Assembly (NCBI RefSeq): GCF_035917455.1 | Contig: NZ_CP109078.1 | Location: forward strand, 8,168,001 to 8,232,000 | DNA length: 64,000 nucleotides | Origin: Micromonospora sp. NBC_01796 | GTDB lineage: Bacteria; Actinomycetota; Actinomycetes; Mycobacteriales; Micromonosporaceae | Direction: 5' to 3' | Shown: in pieces, positions 8,241 to 15,980 of the stretch | Layout of the letters: every line of letters starts with the position of its first letter | How positions within the stretch are numbered: the first letter of the stretch is position 1 | The notes under the pieces: generated by a model | Database searches by the model: none | What the model was told of the DNA's origin: nothing | The model's input: only the letters and a program-made list of their open reading frames with translations | Position numbers and translations under genes: made by a program

Positions 8241-8258
8241 CACTCTCAAACACTCACT
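8241..8258 (-). repeat. IS terminal inverted repeat, right
   Basis: The reverse complement is AGTGAGTGTTTGAGAGTG, one mismatch from the left end at 7333-7350. Confidence 0.88.
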
Positions 8259-8296
8259 CAGGGATCCGCGTTGCGGGTTAGTCGTAAGCTGCGGGC

Positions 8297-8891
8297 ATGA
8301 CGCCGGGGCGGGCCAGTGGAATGACTACGCCACAGGGCAATTTCCTCCATGCCGTACTGCTCGGCGATCGTGCGTTGGTACGTCGGCTGCAATCGCGGGC
8401 GAACCAGGACGCGAGGGCTTTGACCGCAGTGCCAGAGGGCGCGTTCGTCGTGGTGCTCGGCCGGCTGAGTCAGAATCGGTTCGGCCCTGTGGAGATTCGC
8501 CGGTTCTCCGAGCGGGTGACGGAGCGTGTCGAATACGACTACGGCGTCACTGCGGATGAGGTGTCGCGGATCATCCACGACGAGCTGGGAGGCGTGGCTA
8601 CCGGGGATGACGTCCTCCCGGCGCAATCGAATCGCGGTGCGGTCGGCGGTAATCGTTACAGCTGCAAACGAACTCGAGCTCACACCGCGCAAGATTGACG
8701 GCATGATCAGCAAGTCAGAGTCGCTCGCGAAGCAGTGGGGTTTCGAACTCACGCCCTTCCGGCCCAGCCTGGTTATGCGCTGGCGCTTCGAGCTTGCGGA
8801 GGCCCGATGGTACGGGTCCTCTGGCCGAGACCGATGGAGCGCCGAGCGGATGGGGAGCTTCGTTGCCTGGCTGGGTGGCACCCGAGCGTGA
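8297..8891 (+). pseudogene. Conserved hypothetical protein, probably frameshifted
   Basis: Two coding-like frames join end to end. The first (8297-8698; start may be ATG 8321) encodes GNFLHAVLLGDRALVRRL...VPEGAFVVVLGRLSQNRFG...GVTADEVSRIIHDELGG and then loses coding character. The second, one base out of phase (open to the stop at 8891), takes over at about 8640 with AVIVTAANELELTPRKIDGMISKSESLAKQWGFELTP. Together they read as one protein of about 195 residues, so a +1 or -2 indel near 8600-8650 is likely. The alternative is two small overlapping genes (second start GTG 8637 or ATG 8704). No functional family is recognised. Confidence 0.45.
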
Positions 8892-8960
8892 GCGCCGGCC
8901 GGGTTCGCCACCCGCCGGAGCGCGCGTACGACGAATCGCGCTTTACCGGCACGCACTCAA

Positions 8961-9059
8961 TTCGGCACGACCGGACGTTCTAGCACCTGAATGTACAACC
9001 GCTGACGGTTACCAAAGGGACGGCCGCCCTTGTGCCCACGTGCACGATCGGCGGCAGAT
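8961..9059 (+). repeat. Dispersed intergenic repeat, diverged copy
   Basis: Begins TTCGGCACGACCGGACGTTC and ends TCGGCGGCAGAT, the same head and tail as the copies near 11661, 14587 and 18588. Non-coding, between two hypothetical genes. Confidence 0.45.
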
Positions 9060-9101
9060 CCGGGTACCTGATCCGGTCGGGATGACGAGGAAGATGTTCG
9101 T

Positions 9102-9557
9102 ATGCCTGCTGAAGATCTCCGTCCGCTGTTCACGGCGCTTAGCGCAGCCAAGGTTCACGCCGGCCTGACAATGCATGTGGTCGATCAAGTTCCCCGCCTT
9201 GCCCTGGACGCGGACACGATCGGGCTGCTCCGTGATGGGCTGGGGTTCTTCGACATGGAGATCCGGTGGGTGGCCCAGCTCGATGACTCCGACGTGCTCC
9301 GGCTCTGGCGATCATGGACCGGCTACCAGGTCTATGAAGCTCAGGTCGAAGTCGACCGTTCACGGACTAGGGCGAGCTTCACCTACTTGAAAGTGGAGCA
9401 GCACGCGGATCGTTACAGCGGACGTCTGCCAGAGGAATCCAAACTGTTCGAGCGTGTGCTGATCTCGACGGTCAACCACCTCAGATACTTCCGGGCCGGC
9501 CACACGCCGTACGGACCATCACCAAACGCCGGACCCGCGCCAGTCCCGTGGCCATGA
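9102..9557 (+). CDS. Hypothetical protein
   Basis: 151 residues, soluble, with a GAGGAAG ribosome site before the ATG. Visible segments are FTALSAAKVHAGLTMHVVDQVPRL, LRDGLGFFDMEIRWVAQLDDSDVLRLWRSWTGYQVYE and a charged middle. The arrangement looks like a compact alpha/beta protein. No family recognised, no membrane segment and no signal peptide. It stands alone among other small orphan genes. Confidence 0.6.
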   Translation: MPAEDLRPLFTALSAAKVHAGLTMHVVDQVPRLALDADTIGLLRDGLGFFDMEIRWVAQLDDSDVLRLWRSWTGYQVYEAQVEVDRSRTRASFTYLKVEQHADRYSGRLPEESKLFERVLISTVNHLRYFRAGHTPYGPSPNAGPAPVPWP

Positions 9558-9639
9558 CAGCGGGGCCCGCGTAAGGTTCGTCAGCACCGAACTGGACAGC
9601 TCTAGCCGGGCGGTCACGAGCGGATCGCGGCAGAAGAGG

Positions 9640-9918
9640 ATGCTCGCCGAGTACAGTGCACCGGTGATCCCGAACTGCCCTGAATGCGGTGGAGCAGGTG
9701 TGCCCCTGCTGTTCGGTCTGCCTGTTCCGGCAGCGGTCGACGCCGCCATGAACGGGAGTCTGGCGCTCGGCGGTTGCCTTCGTCCCGATCCGACACCGCA
9801 CTGGCAGTGTCCTCAGCAGCATCGATGGAGCGACGCTGACGAGGCCGTCTGGGATGAACAGCTCTGGGCCGCGCTGTCAGCCCATGGATACCACGAGTCA
9901 GAGGAGCAGCTCAGCTGA
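9640..9918 (+). CDS. Small zinc-ribbon-like protein
   Basis: 92 residues with a CPECGG knuckle near the N-terminus, then GLPVPAAVDAAMNGSLALGGC and WQCPQQHRWSD. The spacing of Cys residues suggests a small zinc-binding fold. Similar short proteins occur across actinobacteria without assigned function. An alternative GTG start lies at 9664, closer to the zinc knuckle. Function unknown. Confidence 0.65.
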   Translation: MLAEYSAPVIPNCPECGGAGVPLLFGLPVPAAVDAAMNGSLALGGCLRPDPTPHWQCPQQHRWSDADEAVWDEQLWAALSAHGYHESEEQLS

Positions 9919-10064
9919 TCGGGCTGCCAGAGTGCGCGACATCTCGGCAAGGACCCAACAGTGGACATCGACCTGGTCGTCGAACTGACGCTACGTCACA
10001 ATCGGCGGCAGACCGGATGGATGCTTGAGGTTCAGGCACGGCGCTCAGTGGCTCCTGGAGTCGC

Positions 10065-10424
10065 TTATGGTTGTCGTACCTTGTCTGCGGTGCGAGGTCG
10101 CGGTACCCCATCGACGGCAGTACAGATCCCGTAGACGCGGGCGTAGCTCGTCCAGCCGTTGACGCGGCCCTGGTTGTTGCTGATCTGCACCCGGCCGGTA
10201 TCGGTATTGACGGAGGAAACCAGATGTAGGTAGGTCGTTCCCGCGACCCGTACCAGGACGATGTCTCCGACTTCGACCTTGGTCGGGTCGACCGGAGCAA
10301 CGGTTACCAGTTGACGGCTCCGGATCAGCGGGACCATGGAGGAACCGCTCGGGCGGAACTCGACCACGCGTCCATCAGCAACACGTGCGGCGTGCGCGTC
10401 CAGGGCTCCCATCGAGCAGAGCAT
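10065..10424 (-). CDS. S24/S26-like peptidase domain protein
   Basis: 119 residues. RPSGSSMVPLIRSRQLVTVAP is the Ser-Met motif of LexA/UmuD and type I signal peptidases, EVGDIVLVRV follows, and YLHLVSSV occupies the position where S24 peptidases have Lys and S26B enzymes have His. The tail ISNNQGRVNGW is typical of a stand-alone actinobacterial subgroup. No transmembrane anchor and no DNA-binding domain. It may be a Ser-His peptidase or a non-catalytic domain; the start may instead be Met5 at 10412. A perfect hairpin lies about 45 bp upstream of its start. Confidence 0.65.
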   Translation of the reverse strand: MLCSMGALDAHAARVADGRVVEFRPSGSSMVPLIRSRQLVTVAPVDPTKVEVGDIVLVRVAGTTYLHLVSSVNTDTGRVQISNNQGRVNGWTSYARVYGICTAVDGVPRPRTADKVRQP

Positions 10425-10466
10425 CGCGCAACGCCGGCCATGGCGCCACCGGATTGTTCCGCGCTG

Positions 10467-10489
10467 CCCGATCTGACAGGCAGATCGGG
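10467..10489. promoter_or_regulatory. Perfect 9-bp inverted repeat
   Basis: Arms CCCGATCTG and CAGATCGGG flank ACAGG in the gap between the leftward S24/S26-like gene and the rightward frameshifted gene. It could be an operator for the leftward gene or the hairpin of an old terminator. No T-run follows on either strand. Confidence 0.4.
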
Positions 10490-10703
10490 GCGCATCGCGC
10501 TCGGGTGGATATGGCTGGCCGCGCGCAGCGGCCCGACCACACGGAAGGCGACCTCCGCCGCAGGGGCAGGCACTTCCCTAGGCAGTTCAGGATGTCGACA
10601 CCACGGGACGCGCAACACCGGGCGTGACGGCTCGTCGTCCGCCTGAGCGCACGACCAGCGGGAAAAGAGTACGGGCGAGTGTCAGCCGCTGCATGATCGG
10701 CCG

Positions 10704-11143
10704 GTGGATATGGAAGCGCAGGTTGATCTGGCCAACCTCACGCCGGTCGAACGAGAACTGCTTCGCCTCGGCGTCAAGGAGTGGGAGCGTACGGGAGGCG
10801 ACAGGGACGTGGTGGTCCACCTCCTCGGCTACGGCGATCGCCGCGAACTGCACGGAGATGTGCCACGGCTCGCCGGTCTACTCGAACGTCGCGCCCTATG
10901 TCGCGTCGTGATTGCCGCCGTCTCCTGCTTGCCACCGAGCTGGCCTTCGCCAGCGAGACGTTGGGCTGGTCACGTGACTGGACGTCCGACACGGGATTCA
11001 CTGATCGTGACACCACTAGAGTGTTGCGTGGCATCCAGGAGAGGTTGGCCGGCATAGTCCACGGATCCGACGACCGACGACCGCGTGTCCGGGGCCGCAT
11101 CAGCTCAGCCTACGCGGGAGCCGATCCCCATGGAGACCGATGA
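10704..11143 (+). pseudogene. Conserved actinobacterial hypothetical, frameshifted
   Basis: The first frame encodes VDLANLTPVERELLRLGVKEWER...LAGLLERRAL and then becomes non-coding. A second frame continues from 10901 with SRRDCRRLLLATELAFASETLGW...RVLRGIQERLAG. Joining across the TG at 10899-10900 restores a smooth reading ERRAL-SRRD, so a 2-base insertion or 1-base deletion at that point is the likely lesion. Together about 145 residues. Function of the intact family unknown. The damaged end overlaps the start region of the next gene. Confidence 0.6.
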
Positions 11144-11603
11144 GGGGTACTGGACTTCCTTCGACCAGCGTTTCGGCTTCCGACCCGGCATGCGATCCTG
11201 GCCCGCGATCAGGGAGCCGCGACCTTCGGTCACCCTCGACCTCGGACCAATTTTCGCCGGCGACCATGTGCAGTTCGCTGCCGGTGCGGACGTGGTCAAC
11301 AGCCTTGCCTTGGTGGCCCTGGTTCGGGCGCTGGACCGCGAAACCGGCGTAGTGGTGCTGGACTGGCAGCATCAACCGTACAGGTTTTGGCCCCACTTGT
11401 TCGCCTGCCAACCAGATCAGCAATGGCTTACACCCGTGTTCCCGAACGGCGACTACTACATCTTCCTCGCCGAGGATATGAGCACTGGCACATTCGGCCA
11501 TCCATGGGAACAGACACTGTGCGTTTTCGGGGCACCATTGGTGTCCGCCCTCGTGCCGATGCTGGCGAGCTGGCTCCCGGTCAAGCGCAGCAACCGACAG
11601 TAG
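11130..11603 (+). CDS. DUF2716 domain protein
   Basis: 157 residues: METDEGYWTSFDQRFGFRP, EPRPSVTLDL, VVLDWQHQPYRFWPH, VFPNGDYYIFLAEDMSTGTFGHPWEQTLCVFG. These are signature blocks of DUF2716, a small actinobacterial family of unknown role. ATG 11130 is chosen for GGGAG upstream and because family members begin here; a GTG at 11085 would add 15 residues that look non-coding. Single gene. Confidence 0.8.
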   Translation: METDEGYWTSFDQRFGFRPGMRSWPAIREPRPSVTLDLGPIFAGDHVQFAAGADVVNSLALVALVRALDRETGVVVLDWQHQPYRFWPHLFACQPDQQWLTPVFPNGDYYIFLAEDMSTGTFGHPWEQTLCVFGAPLVSALVPMLASWLPVKRSNRQ

Positions 11604-11660
11604 TGTGTCGGCCTACCATTGCCCTGGAGCCAAGGAGCAGTAACGTCCGACGGCCCTCAC

Positions 11661-11761
11661 TTCGGCACGCCCGGACGTCCTTCCAAGTGGGCGTAGCAGC
11701 ATGGAGGGCTACCGAGGGTGATGGACGCTCTGGCGCGGGACGCGCCCGGTCGGCGGCAGAT
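11661..11761 (+). repeat. Dispersed intergenic repeat, diverged copy
   Basis: Starts TTCGGCACGCCCGGACGTCC, includes GGGCTACCGAGGGTGA and ends TCGGCGGCAGAT. Shares head and tail with the other copies in 8.9-18.7 kb. Confidence 0.5.
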
Positions 11762-11847
11762 CAGCGAACCTGGTAGCGTCCGCGATCCGGCGCCGAATGC
11801 TCAGGCGTCCTAGGGTAGGACGCCCCGTTCCTTTCAGGGAGACGACC

Positions 11848-12246
11848 ATGTCCGACTCCATCCGGCTCGCCTCGGTCACTCTGGACTGTCTCGACACGGA
11901 GCTGATGGCGACCTTCTATGCCGAGATCACCGGTGGCACGGTTACCAATCTGGATGAGCACTGGGCCACGGTCATCTGCCCGACCGGCCGCATGGACTTC
12001 CAGCGGGTGGTCGGATACACGCCCCCGATGTGGCCTGACCCCGCATCGTCCGCCCAGGTACACCTTGAGTTCTATGTCGAAGACCGGACTGCCGCGGAAT
12101 TGCGCGTGTTGAAGGCGGGAGCGACGAAGTACGAGTTCCAGCCCAACAGCGAGCAATGCTACGTGTACGCAGATCCGGCGGGTCACCCGTTTTGTCTCAC
12201 GACATGGGTTGACATGAGGCCCCAGACGAGCGGGTCAGGCGCATAA
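11848..12246 (+). CDS. VOC family protein (glyoxalase-like)
   Basis: 132 residues in two beta-alpha-beta-beta-beta modules: IRLASVTLDCLDTELMATFYAEITG opens the first and QVHLEFYVEDRTAAELRVLKAGATKYEFQ the second, ending YADPAGHPFCLTTW. This is the Glyoxalase_6-like branch of the vicinal oxygen chelate superfamily. ATG 11848 has AGGGAG upstream. Substrate unknown; such stand-alone copies are often detoxification or antibiotic-binding proteins. Confidence 0.85.
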   Translation: MSDSIRLASVTLDCLDTELMATFYAEITGGTVTNLDEHWATVICPTGRMDFQRVVGYTPPMWPDPASSAQVHLEFYVEDRTAAELRVLKAGATKYEFQPNSEQCYVYADPAGHPFCLTTWVDMRPQTSGSGA

Positions 12247-12255
12247 GCGGCGAGC

Positions 12256-12350
12256 TCTTCTCGACAGGTCCGGAAGCCGACCGACACCGGCGGACCTGCA
12301 CGGAATGTGACGGCTTTCGCCAAAGGGCGACGTGCCTGGTCGGCGGCATG
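12256..12350 (+). repeat. Dispersed intergenic repeat, weak copy
   Basis: Begins CTCGACAGGTCCGGAAGCC, comparable to the head at 18588, and ends GGTCGGCGGCATGAGCG. Assigned by head and tail only. Confidence 0.35.
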
Positions 12351-12423
12351 AGCGGATGCCCAGTACCTGGCGTCGGCGACCGCAGGCAACGCGGAACCGC
12401 GGGCGCATTCGGCGCCCGGGTTT

Positions 12424-13311
12424 CTACTCGCTGAACTCGGTCACGGAGAACCCCTTGTCCAGTCGGCCGGCGGCCAGGTCGTCGTGGCGGATCACCAAAC
12501 TCCCGGAATAGAACTCGTCGGCCACGGGAAAGCGGGCGAGCGACACCCACTCACCCGTCAGCCGGCGCTTTTCCTCCTCCACATGGGAATACCATTTCGC
12601 CACCGGAATGACGATCTCGCCGGCCTTCTCGCGCCCCGCGAGGGTCTGCTCCGCGATGCTCGTGATCACCTCGTCGTCGACATACCCGCCGATGTAGGCG
12701 CTGGCGAGCCCTTCGTCAGTCGGCCAGAGATCGTGGGCCAGAGCGCAGAGCTCGTCCAGGTGCGGCACGTCACGCTCCAGGTCACGGGCCGGTTGCTGCT
12801 GGAAGGGCGACAGGTCGTCCTCGTCCTCGTCCTCATCCTCGTCGTCGTTCGACGCGAACCAGTTGGGGAACTCCGCAAGGAGCGAGGCGCTCACGTCCCA
12901 CTGCTCCCCGACGATCTCGGGGTTGAGGGGTTCTGCGACTGCGGTGTCAGTGCCGGCCGGTACGTACACGACTCGCGCGTACTCATGATCCGCGGCGCCA
13001 CCGGCCAGGTAGTCGTTTTCGTGGTCCAGGAAGAACAACAGCGCGCCGTCCGCCGGCAGGCCAAAGCCGTCGACCCTCGGCAGCGCCGCACAGTCGACGG
13101 AAAAGATGAACGGCAACTGACCGACCCGACCGGACGGCCAGTCCTCATCCACCGGCAGCCGGGGCAACCCACCGAACTGTCCGACCAGAACTCCGCCGGA
13201 GCCCCCGCTCAACCGGATCGACAGCCGGAGGTACGTGATGAACCTGCTGATCTCGTCGTCCGGTACGCCCAACGCTAGCGCCGCACCACGAAACCGCCCC
13301 TGATGATCCAT
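12424..13311 (-). CDS. DUF1963 domain protein
   Basis: 295 residues. LVGQFGGLPRLPVDEDWP, LPFIFSVDCAALP, FGLPADGALLFFLDHEND and YVPAGTD are the block order of DUF1963 (YwqG-like) proteins, whose function is unknown. A low-complexity acidic stretch (NDDEDEDEDEDD) sits mid-protein. The start MDHQGRFRG at 13311 is taken because the frame upstream is not protein-like. Stands alone between two VOC genes. Confidence 0.8.
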   Translation of the reverse strand: MDHQGRFRGAALALGVPDDEISRFITYLRLSIRLSGGSGGVLVGQFGGLPRLPVDEDWPSGRVGQLPFIFSVDCAALPRVDGFGLPADGALLFFLDHENDYLAGGAADHEYARVVYVPAGTDTAVAEPLNPEIVGEQWDVSASLLAEFPNWFASNDDEDEDEDEDDLSPFQQQPARDLERDVPHLDELCALAHDLWPTDEGLASAYIGGYVDDEVITSIAEQTLAGREKAGEIVIPVAKWYSHVEEEKRRLTGEWVSLARFPVADEFYSGSLVIRHDDLAAGRLDKGFSVTEFSE

Positions 13312-13852
13312 GGTCCAGCATGGTGCCACGAAGCACCGACGATACGGCGAGCCCCGCGACGGGTGGCCCACGGCCAGCACACGCCGTTGTCGCCATCCCC
13401 GCCGTGATCGGGTACGCGAACATCGGCACACCGGGACGTCCTCCTGCCTGAACTCGACTGTTCACGGCTACCGACAGTGACAGCCTTCCCCTCGTGTTTG
13501 GCGCCCTACCGACATCACCTCGTTCCCTGCCCGAGCCTGACCGGCTACCTCGTCGCGACGAAGCAGGGACAACCGCATCGCCGAACGGCCCGTATATCCA
13601 GCGCTGCTCGGCACTCCGTCGGGATGAATCCCCTGCACCCGGGTCATCGGCATGTCCAGACGTCCTCCCACCCCGGCGTACCAGCATCAAGGGCTACCGA
13701 GGTGAGGTCCGCACCCTCGCAGTACCCGGATCACCGCCGATGGATCGGCTGGGCGGCGTTGCGTTCTGGGCCATCAGCCGATCGGATGACCGAAGGCGAT
13801 GATCGGCTATTTCCATGTGCGATGGACCCCCTGCGACGCCTAGGAAGGAGGC
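13312..13852. other. 540-bp non-coding stretch
   Basis: No convincing gene on either strand. It contains fragments related to the dispersed repeat heads (ATCGGCACACCGGGACGTCC at 13422-13441 and TCGGCATGTCCAGACGTCC near 13647, the latter followed by GGGCTACCGAGG), suggesting one or two eroded repeat copies. Confidence 0.5.
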
Positions 13853-14572
13853 ATGACCAACGAGCGGACCGTTCCCCTGCTGCCGTGCGCATCCATTGAC
13901 GACATCGAAACCTTCTACGGAGTTCTCGGCTTCCGCACCACCTACAAGCAGCGCAAGCCCAACGCGTGTGTGGGGGTGCAGCGGGAAGACCTGCATCTGC
14001 AGTTCTTCGAGATCGCCGGATTTGACCCGGAGCAGTCCTATGGCTCCTGTCTCGTACTCACCGCGGACATCGAGGGACTACACCGGGCATTCGCAGCCGG
14101 CATGCGCGTCGCGTACGGCAAGGTACTGGTGTCCGGAACCCCGCGGATGACCCGGCCCAGGGCGCGGAAGAACGTCGACGGGTTGGGCGGGTTCAGCGTC
14201 ATCGACCCGGGTGGCAACTGGATCCGCGTCTTTCGGGACGCCGCCACCGCGCCCATGCCGTCCGCCACGCCTGCCGGACGGCTGGCCAAGGCCCTAGCGA
14301 ATGCTGTCGTGCAGGCCGATTCCAGGGGAAGCGTCGGACAGGCCGTTCGGATCCTCGACAGCGCGTTGGCCCGCCCGCAAGCCGACGACGACCCGGTCGA
14401 GCAGGTAGAGGTCCTGGTCTACCGCGCCGAACTCGCGATGGTGCTGCACGATCCGAAGACTGCGGCCGAGATGCTGGCCCGCGTCCAGTCCGTCACGCTC
14501 ACGGGAGACGAATCCGAAAGGGCGGCACCCGCCTTCGACAACGCCGCGGATCTCGCAGCAGCACTGCGGTGA
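13853..14572 (+). CDS. VOC family protein with C-terminal helical extension
   Basis: 239 residues. The N-terminal half (about 1-130) is a bleomycin-resistance-type VOC domain: LLPCASIDDIETFYGVLGFRTTYKQ, DLHLQFFEIAGFD, GGFSVIDPGGNWIRVFRD. The C-terminal 110 residues (LAKALANAVVQADSRGSVGQAVRILDSAL...AELAMVLHDPKTAAEMLARVQ) are helical and TPR-like. A strong AGGAAGGAGG ribosome site precedes the ATG. Probable ligand-binding or detoxification protein. The extension is unusual next to the roughly 130-residue norm. Confidence 0.85.
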   Translation: MTNERTVPLLPCASIDDIETFYGVLGFRTTYKQRKPNACVGVQREDLHLQFFEIAGFDPEQSYGSCLVLTADIEGLHRAFAAGMRVAYGKVLVSGTPRMTRPRARKNVDGLGGFSVIDPGGNWIRVFRDAATAPMPSATPAGRLAKALANAVVQADSRGSVGQAVRILDSALARPQADDDPVEQVEVLVYRAELAMVLHDPKTAAEMLARVQSVTLTGDESERAAPAFDNAADLAAALR

Positions 14573-14586
14573 CTCACCATACAGAT

Positions 14587-14672
14587 CTCGACGGTTCCGG
14601 ACATCCACCGGCCGGCAAGCGTAGTCACCAAGCGTGACTGCTTCTGCTGTGGGCGGCGCGCAGGTCGGCGGC
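14587..14672 (+). repeat. Dispersed intergenic repeat, copy 1
   Basis: Positions 14587-14653 match 18588-18654 at 62 of 67 bases without gaps. It includes a stem AGTCAC-CAAGC-GTGACT and ends in GGTCGGCGG. It begins 15 bp after the stop of the VOC gene. Confidence 0.85.
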
Positions 14673-14706
14673 GATGCGGACGTCGTACGCAGCCGTCAAC
14701 GCCATA

Positions 14707-15249
14707 ATGGTCAGCGTGCCTGAGCAGCAACCAGATCTTCGTCCTGTGGCAATACCGCGGGTCGCGGTCCGTCATGTCGTTGAGGCCGACCGACCGCGTT
14801 TCGTAAAGCTCTTCTGCGACCAGGGCTTCATGGCCTTCTCGGACGGTGTCCTGTCACTCAACGAGGCCGAGGAGCGGTTCGACCGGATGATCGCGCGATG
14901 TGCGGAGGTCTCGTTCGCCAAGCAGGCGATCGTTGAACTGTCGTCCGGCATTGTCGTCGGCTACACCGGAGTCGATTGGATCGATCTGGATGGTCACCGA
15001 TGGCTGGAGTGGGGCTACAGACTCGTTCCAGCGGCTCGCGGCAAGGGTTACGCGACCGAGGCGACCAAGGCGCTCCTGACCAGAGCTGCCGTCGAGTACA
15101 GCGGCGACCTACTCGCGATCATCCACCCGGATAACCAGCCATCGCAGAACGTCTGCCAAAAGCTGGGCTTCCGGTACTGGAAGACGGCCAGAGTGAACGG
15201 GGAGCTGCGCAACATCTACAGGATGCGACTGCATGCGGCAGGGAGCTAG
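14707..15249 (+). CDS. GNAT N-acetyltransferase (RimJ/RimL-like)
   Basis: About 180 residues. VRHVVEADRPRFVKLF opens the fold, VVGYTGVDWIDLDGHRWLEWGYRLVPAARGKGYATEA holds the acetyl-CoA loop (R-G-K-G-Y-A), and HPDNQPSQNVCQKLGFRYW is the terminal beta-bulge motif. The GNAT fold is complete, unlike the remnant at 4.6 kb. Start ambiguous between ATG 14707 and GTG 14716. Probably acetylates an amine on a small molecule or protein N-terminus. Confidence 0.87.
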   Translation: MVSVPEQQPDLRPVAIPRVAVRHVVEADRPRFVKLFCDQGFMAFSDGVLSLNEAEERFDRMIARCAEVSFAKQAIVELSSGIVVGYTGVDWIDLDGHRWLEWGYRLVPAARGKGYATEATKALLTRAAVEYSGDLLAIIHPDNQPSQNVCQKLGFRYWKTARVNGELRNIYRMRLHAAGS

Positions 15250-15521
15250 GCGCTCAACAACCAGCGGGATGCCCGACCGGGGCCCCGCGCCCTCAGGAGG
15301 GTAGGTGGCCGCATGCTCTGGCTCGTAGCCGAGACCAAGCGCCTGCTGCTCGCTTCGCGAGCGGAGGCGATGAGGCCGTGGGTGACTGGGTCGGCGCGTG
15401 CTCGTCAAGGCCGTCGTGCAGACGCCTGACGACGGTGGCCGAGAGGACGAGGCTCGGGGCCGGGTTCGAGCCGGGACGAGAGATGCATAAAGCCTTCATA
15501 TAAAAGTGCTATGCTTCGACC

Positions 15522-15980
15522 ATGAGCCGACAAGACGCCGCTCGTGGCACTACCACTGAGATCGGGTCAGCCCTCTACGGGTTGGCCACCAGAACCGTGA
15601 GACGTCTTCCACGTGACATGAGCATCACCTCCGCGGCCACCCTGGCCACCCTGGATCGGACCGGTCCGCGACGGATCACCGACCTCGCCGTGATCGAAGG
15701 CGTCACCCAGCCCGCGATGACTGTCCTGGTTCGGGTGATGGAGGAATCTGGGCTGGTCGAGCGGAGGGGCGACCCGTCCGACAAGCGGGTCACGCTGGTG
15801 TGTCTGACCGGGGCGGGCGCGTCCTATGTTCGGGCGCGCCGCCGGGCGGGCGTCGAGGCGTTTGCGCGATTGATCGACGAACTCACAAGGGAAGAAGTCA
15901 ACGCCTTGAAGGCGGCCCTCCCAGCGCTGCTGCATCTGGCCGAGCTCGAAGACCAGGATCGCGAAGGGGCGAAGCAGTGA
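15522..15980 (+). CDS. MarR family transcriptional regulator
   Basis: 152 residues. MSITSAATLATLDRTGPRRITDLAVIEGVTQPAMTVLVRVMEESGLVERRGDPSDKR is a full MarR winged helix with the usual D-P-x-D-K-R wing. The stop overlaps the start of the MFS exporter as GTGA, so the two are translationally coupled: a classic regulator-exporter pair. An AT-rich leader with CATA-N9-TATG lies just upstream of the ATG and could be the operator. Ligand unknown. Confidence 0.9.
   Translation: MSRQDAARGTTTEIGSALYGLATRTVRRLPRDMSITSAATLATLDRTGPRRITDLAVIEGVTQPAMTVLVRVMEESGLVERRGDPSDKRVTLVCLTGAGASYVRARRRAGVEAFARLIDELTREEVNALKAALPALLHLAELEDQDREGAKQ

Larger units (their letters stand above)
7331..8260 (-). mobile_element. 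IS5-family insertion sequence
   Basis: An element of about 930 bp with near-perfect terminal inverted repeats (17 of 18 matches, extendable to 19 of 21) enclosing two overlapping frames that together encode an IS5-type DDE transposase. Flanking TNA triplets are TAA on the left and TCA on the right, so an identical target duplication is not visible. Insertion is between the WYL regulator and a damaged hypothetical gene. Confidence 0.9.
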
